Assembly (NCBI GenBank): GCA_946482585.1 | Contig: CAMLSI010000090.1 | Span: forward strand, 1-13,380 | Direction of reading: 5' to 3' | Length of the DNA: 13,380 bases | Origin: an uncultured Lysobacteraceae bacterium | Lineage (GTDB): Bacteria > Pseudomonadota > Gammaproteobacteria > Xanthomonadales > Rhodanobacteraceae | Part shown: in pieces, positions 11,910 through 13,380 of the stretch | How positions within the stretch are numbered: the stretch's first letter is position 1 | How the letters are laid out: each line of letters opens with the position of its first letter | Notes under the pieces: model-generated | Told to the model about the DNA's origin: nothing | What the model saw: only the letters and a program-made list of their open reading frames with translations | The model's database searches: none | Made by a program: the position numbers and the translations under genes

Positions 11910-13380
11910 ATGTCTCTCCGCCGCAAACTCTTGCTCGTCGCCCTTGCGATGCTCGCTCTGCCCTGGGCGGGCTGGCAGTTCGTGCGGCAGATGGAAGTGC
12001 TGCTGCGTCAGGGCCAGGAACAGACCCTGATCGCGTCGGGCAAGGCGCTCGCGCGCAGTCTCGCCGCGATCAATGCGGAACTGCCGCCGCCGGGCGGCGC
12101 GCTGTACGTGCACGCGCTCGAGACGCCGCTGCAGATCGACGGCTATGCGGACGACTGGCTCGAACTGCGCGGCTATTCGCAGAGTCTCGGGCCGGCGCAG
12201 GACGCGCAGAAGCTCAAGCTGACCCTGGCCGAGGACGCGAGCTGGCTGTATCTGCTGATCGAGGTGCGCGACATGACGCGGCGGCGCGCCGATGCGGCCG
12301 ACGTGCAGGTGCAGCAGGCCGATCGCATCGAACTCGGTCTCGGCCGCGGCGCCGCCGAGCGCAGCTATCTGATCGCGAGCGCCGCACCGGGTTCCTTCGA
12401 CGCGATCGCGCGCGGCGCCGACGGCGTGGGACTGCCGGTCACGCTCGGCGGCGAATGGCAGGAAGATGCCGCAGGCTATCGCGTGGAATTGCGGCTCCCG
12501 CGCGCGCAGCGGCCCGAGCGCCTGTCGCTGCGTCTCGTCGACGCCGGCGGCGCTGCCGACACGGTCGTCATGCTCGACCGCCTGCCGCTGCTCGCGTATT
12601 CCGACGCGCTCGCGGGCGAACTCGCGCAGTTCGCGCCGGAAGCGACGCGCGCGCGGCTCGTGAACGGCGAAGGCTGGCTGCTGGCGGAAAGCGGCGAGCT
12701 CGGCACCGCGACCGCGGCCGCGCCGGCGCAGGAACCCTCGGCGCTCGCGCGCTGGTCGTATCGCTGGCTCATCGCGCCGGCGTTGCAGGGCACCCCGGGC
12801 CTCGCGGAACGCAAACCGCGACTCGATGCGGCCGAACTCTGGCAGGCATTGTCGGGCGTGCCGTCGGCGAGCTGGCGCGCCGGCTCGAGCCAGGGCGACG
12901 TCGTGCTGGTCGCCGCGCTGCCGCTGCAGATACGCGGCGAAACGCGCGGCGCGCTCGTGCTCGAACAGATCAACACGGCGCTGCCGCTGCTGACCGACGC
13001 GGCGCTCCAGCGCCTCGCGTTGATCAGCGTCGCGGCGCTGCTGCTCGCCGGCGGCGTGCTGTTCGTGTTCGCGACCTGGCTGTCGGTGCGCATACGCCGG
13101 CTGCGCGACGGGGCGGAACGCGCGCTCGCCGCCGACGGCCGCATCCAGGGCCGCGTGCCGCTGACCGACACGCGCGACGAACTCGGCGATCTCGCGCGCA
13201 GCTTCCAGCAACTGCTCGATGCGGTCGGCGCGTATACCGACTATCTGCGCACGCTCGCGTCGAAGCTCTCGCATGAGCTGCACACGCCGCTCGCGATCGT
13301 GAAATCGTCGCTCGACAATCTCGAACATCATCCGTTTTCGTCGGACGCGCGCGCCTTTGTCAGGCGCGCGCGGGACGGGG
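11910..13380 (+). CDS. pdsS: Sortase-system sensor histidine kinase (partial, runs off the right edge)
   Basis: 490 residues are visible; the ATP-binding domain lies beyond the window. TM1 is at about 5-22. A large periplasmic region (about 30-365) follows, then TM2 (about 369-391), a HAMP-like linker (392-440) ending RDELGDLARSFQQLLDAV, and the dimerisation helix with phospho-acceptor His455 in SKLSHELHTPLAIVKSSLDNLE. The usual HELRTP is HELHTP here. The periplasmic part opens with YVHALETPLQIDGYADDW, then WLYLLIEVRDM and ADRIELGLG, resembling the CBM9/DOMON-like beta-sandwich of carbohydrate-binding modules, so the signal may be a glycan or other envelope ligand (inference). A TAG in frame two codons upstream fixes the ATG. 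GGGGAGGG stands about 8 bases before it, within a repeat element. Confidence 0.9.
   Translation, partial: MSLRRKLLLVALAMLALPWAGWQFVRQMEVLLRQGQEQTLIASGKALARSLAAINAELPPPGGALYVHALETPLQIDGYADDWLELRGYSQSLGPAQDAQKLKLTLAEDASWLYLLIEVRDMTRRRADAADVQVQQADRIELGLGRGAAERSYLIASAAPGSFDAIARGADGVGLPVTLGGEWQEDAAGYRVELRLPRAQRPERLSLRLVDAGGAADTVVMLDRLPLLAYSDALAGELAQFAPEATRARLVNGEGWLLAESGELGTATAAAPAQEPSALARWSYRWLIAPALQGTPGLAERKPRLDAAELWQALSGVPSASWRAGSSQGDVVLVAALPLQIRGETRGALVLEQINTALPLLTDAALQRLALISVAALLLAGGVLFVFATWLSVRIRRLRDGAERALAADGRIQGRVPLTDTRDELGDLARSFQQLLDAVGAYTDYLRTLASKLSHELHTPLAIVKSSLDNLEHHPFSSDARAFVRRARDG

Noticed and set aside
11559..13331. 590-codon minus-strand open frame antisense to the kinase
   Set aside because: Arg/Glu/Gln-rich shadow with no domain. 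The plus strand gives two membrane helices, HAMP and the His box.
1..13380. tRNA, rRNA, CRISPR array, phage or insertion-sequence genes
   Set aside because: No cloverleaf-like segment, regularly spaced repeats, transposase or integrase motifs were seen on reading both strands.

Overview
The window is GC-rich, densely coding DNA with gammaproteobacterial-type housekeeping genes: purC, a djlA co-chaperone (membrane anchor, TerB and J domains) and rpe. It also carries a Gram-negative 'dedicated sortase' locus, which is known mainly from (often marine) Proteobacteria. A gammaproteobacterium near the Xanthomonadales/Nevskiales is my best guess. That placement is inferred from gene style and composition, not from any search.

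Left part (1-3540) holds small accessory genes. They are a VOC-family protein (minus), a DUF1697 protein, a GFA/CENP-V zinc protein and a small DUF2845-like periplasmic protein (all plus). A convergent minus-strand pair follows: an Mpo1-like membrane protein and a leucine-rich-repeat protein. Middle part (3541-7224) holds a minus-strand flavodiiron-like metallo-beta-lactamase-fold protein with a perfect FNR-type box upstream, then purC (minus). A plus-strand run of cytochrome c, djlA and rpe completes it.

Right part (7232-13380) is the most distinctive region. On the minus strand are a class GN sortase and its single-target substrate, a VIT + von Willebrand A protein with a C-terminal sorting signal; the two genes overlap by ATGA. 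After a 589-bp gene-free stretch come two tiny minus-strand genes, one a single-helix membrane peptide. Divergent from these are an OmpR-type response regulator (pdsR type) and a histidine kinase (pdsS type) that runs off the right edge. The natural reading is that the kinase/regulator pair senses an envelope signal and controls display of the VIT/vWA protein by the sortase.

The locus is unusual in several ways. The substrate's sorting motif reads FAQTA where LPxTG/LPxTA is expected. A perfect 7-bp inverted repeat sits exactly in the spacer of the predicted pdsR promoter. A roughly 230-bp inverted-repeat element separates pdsR from pdsS and can pair with the kinase ribosome-binding site. The kinase sensor domain resembles a CBM9/DOMON-type beta-sandwich. 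The two small genes are not members of the system as I know it. I saw no tRNA, rRNA, CRISPR array, transposase or phage gene.
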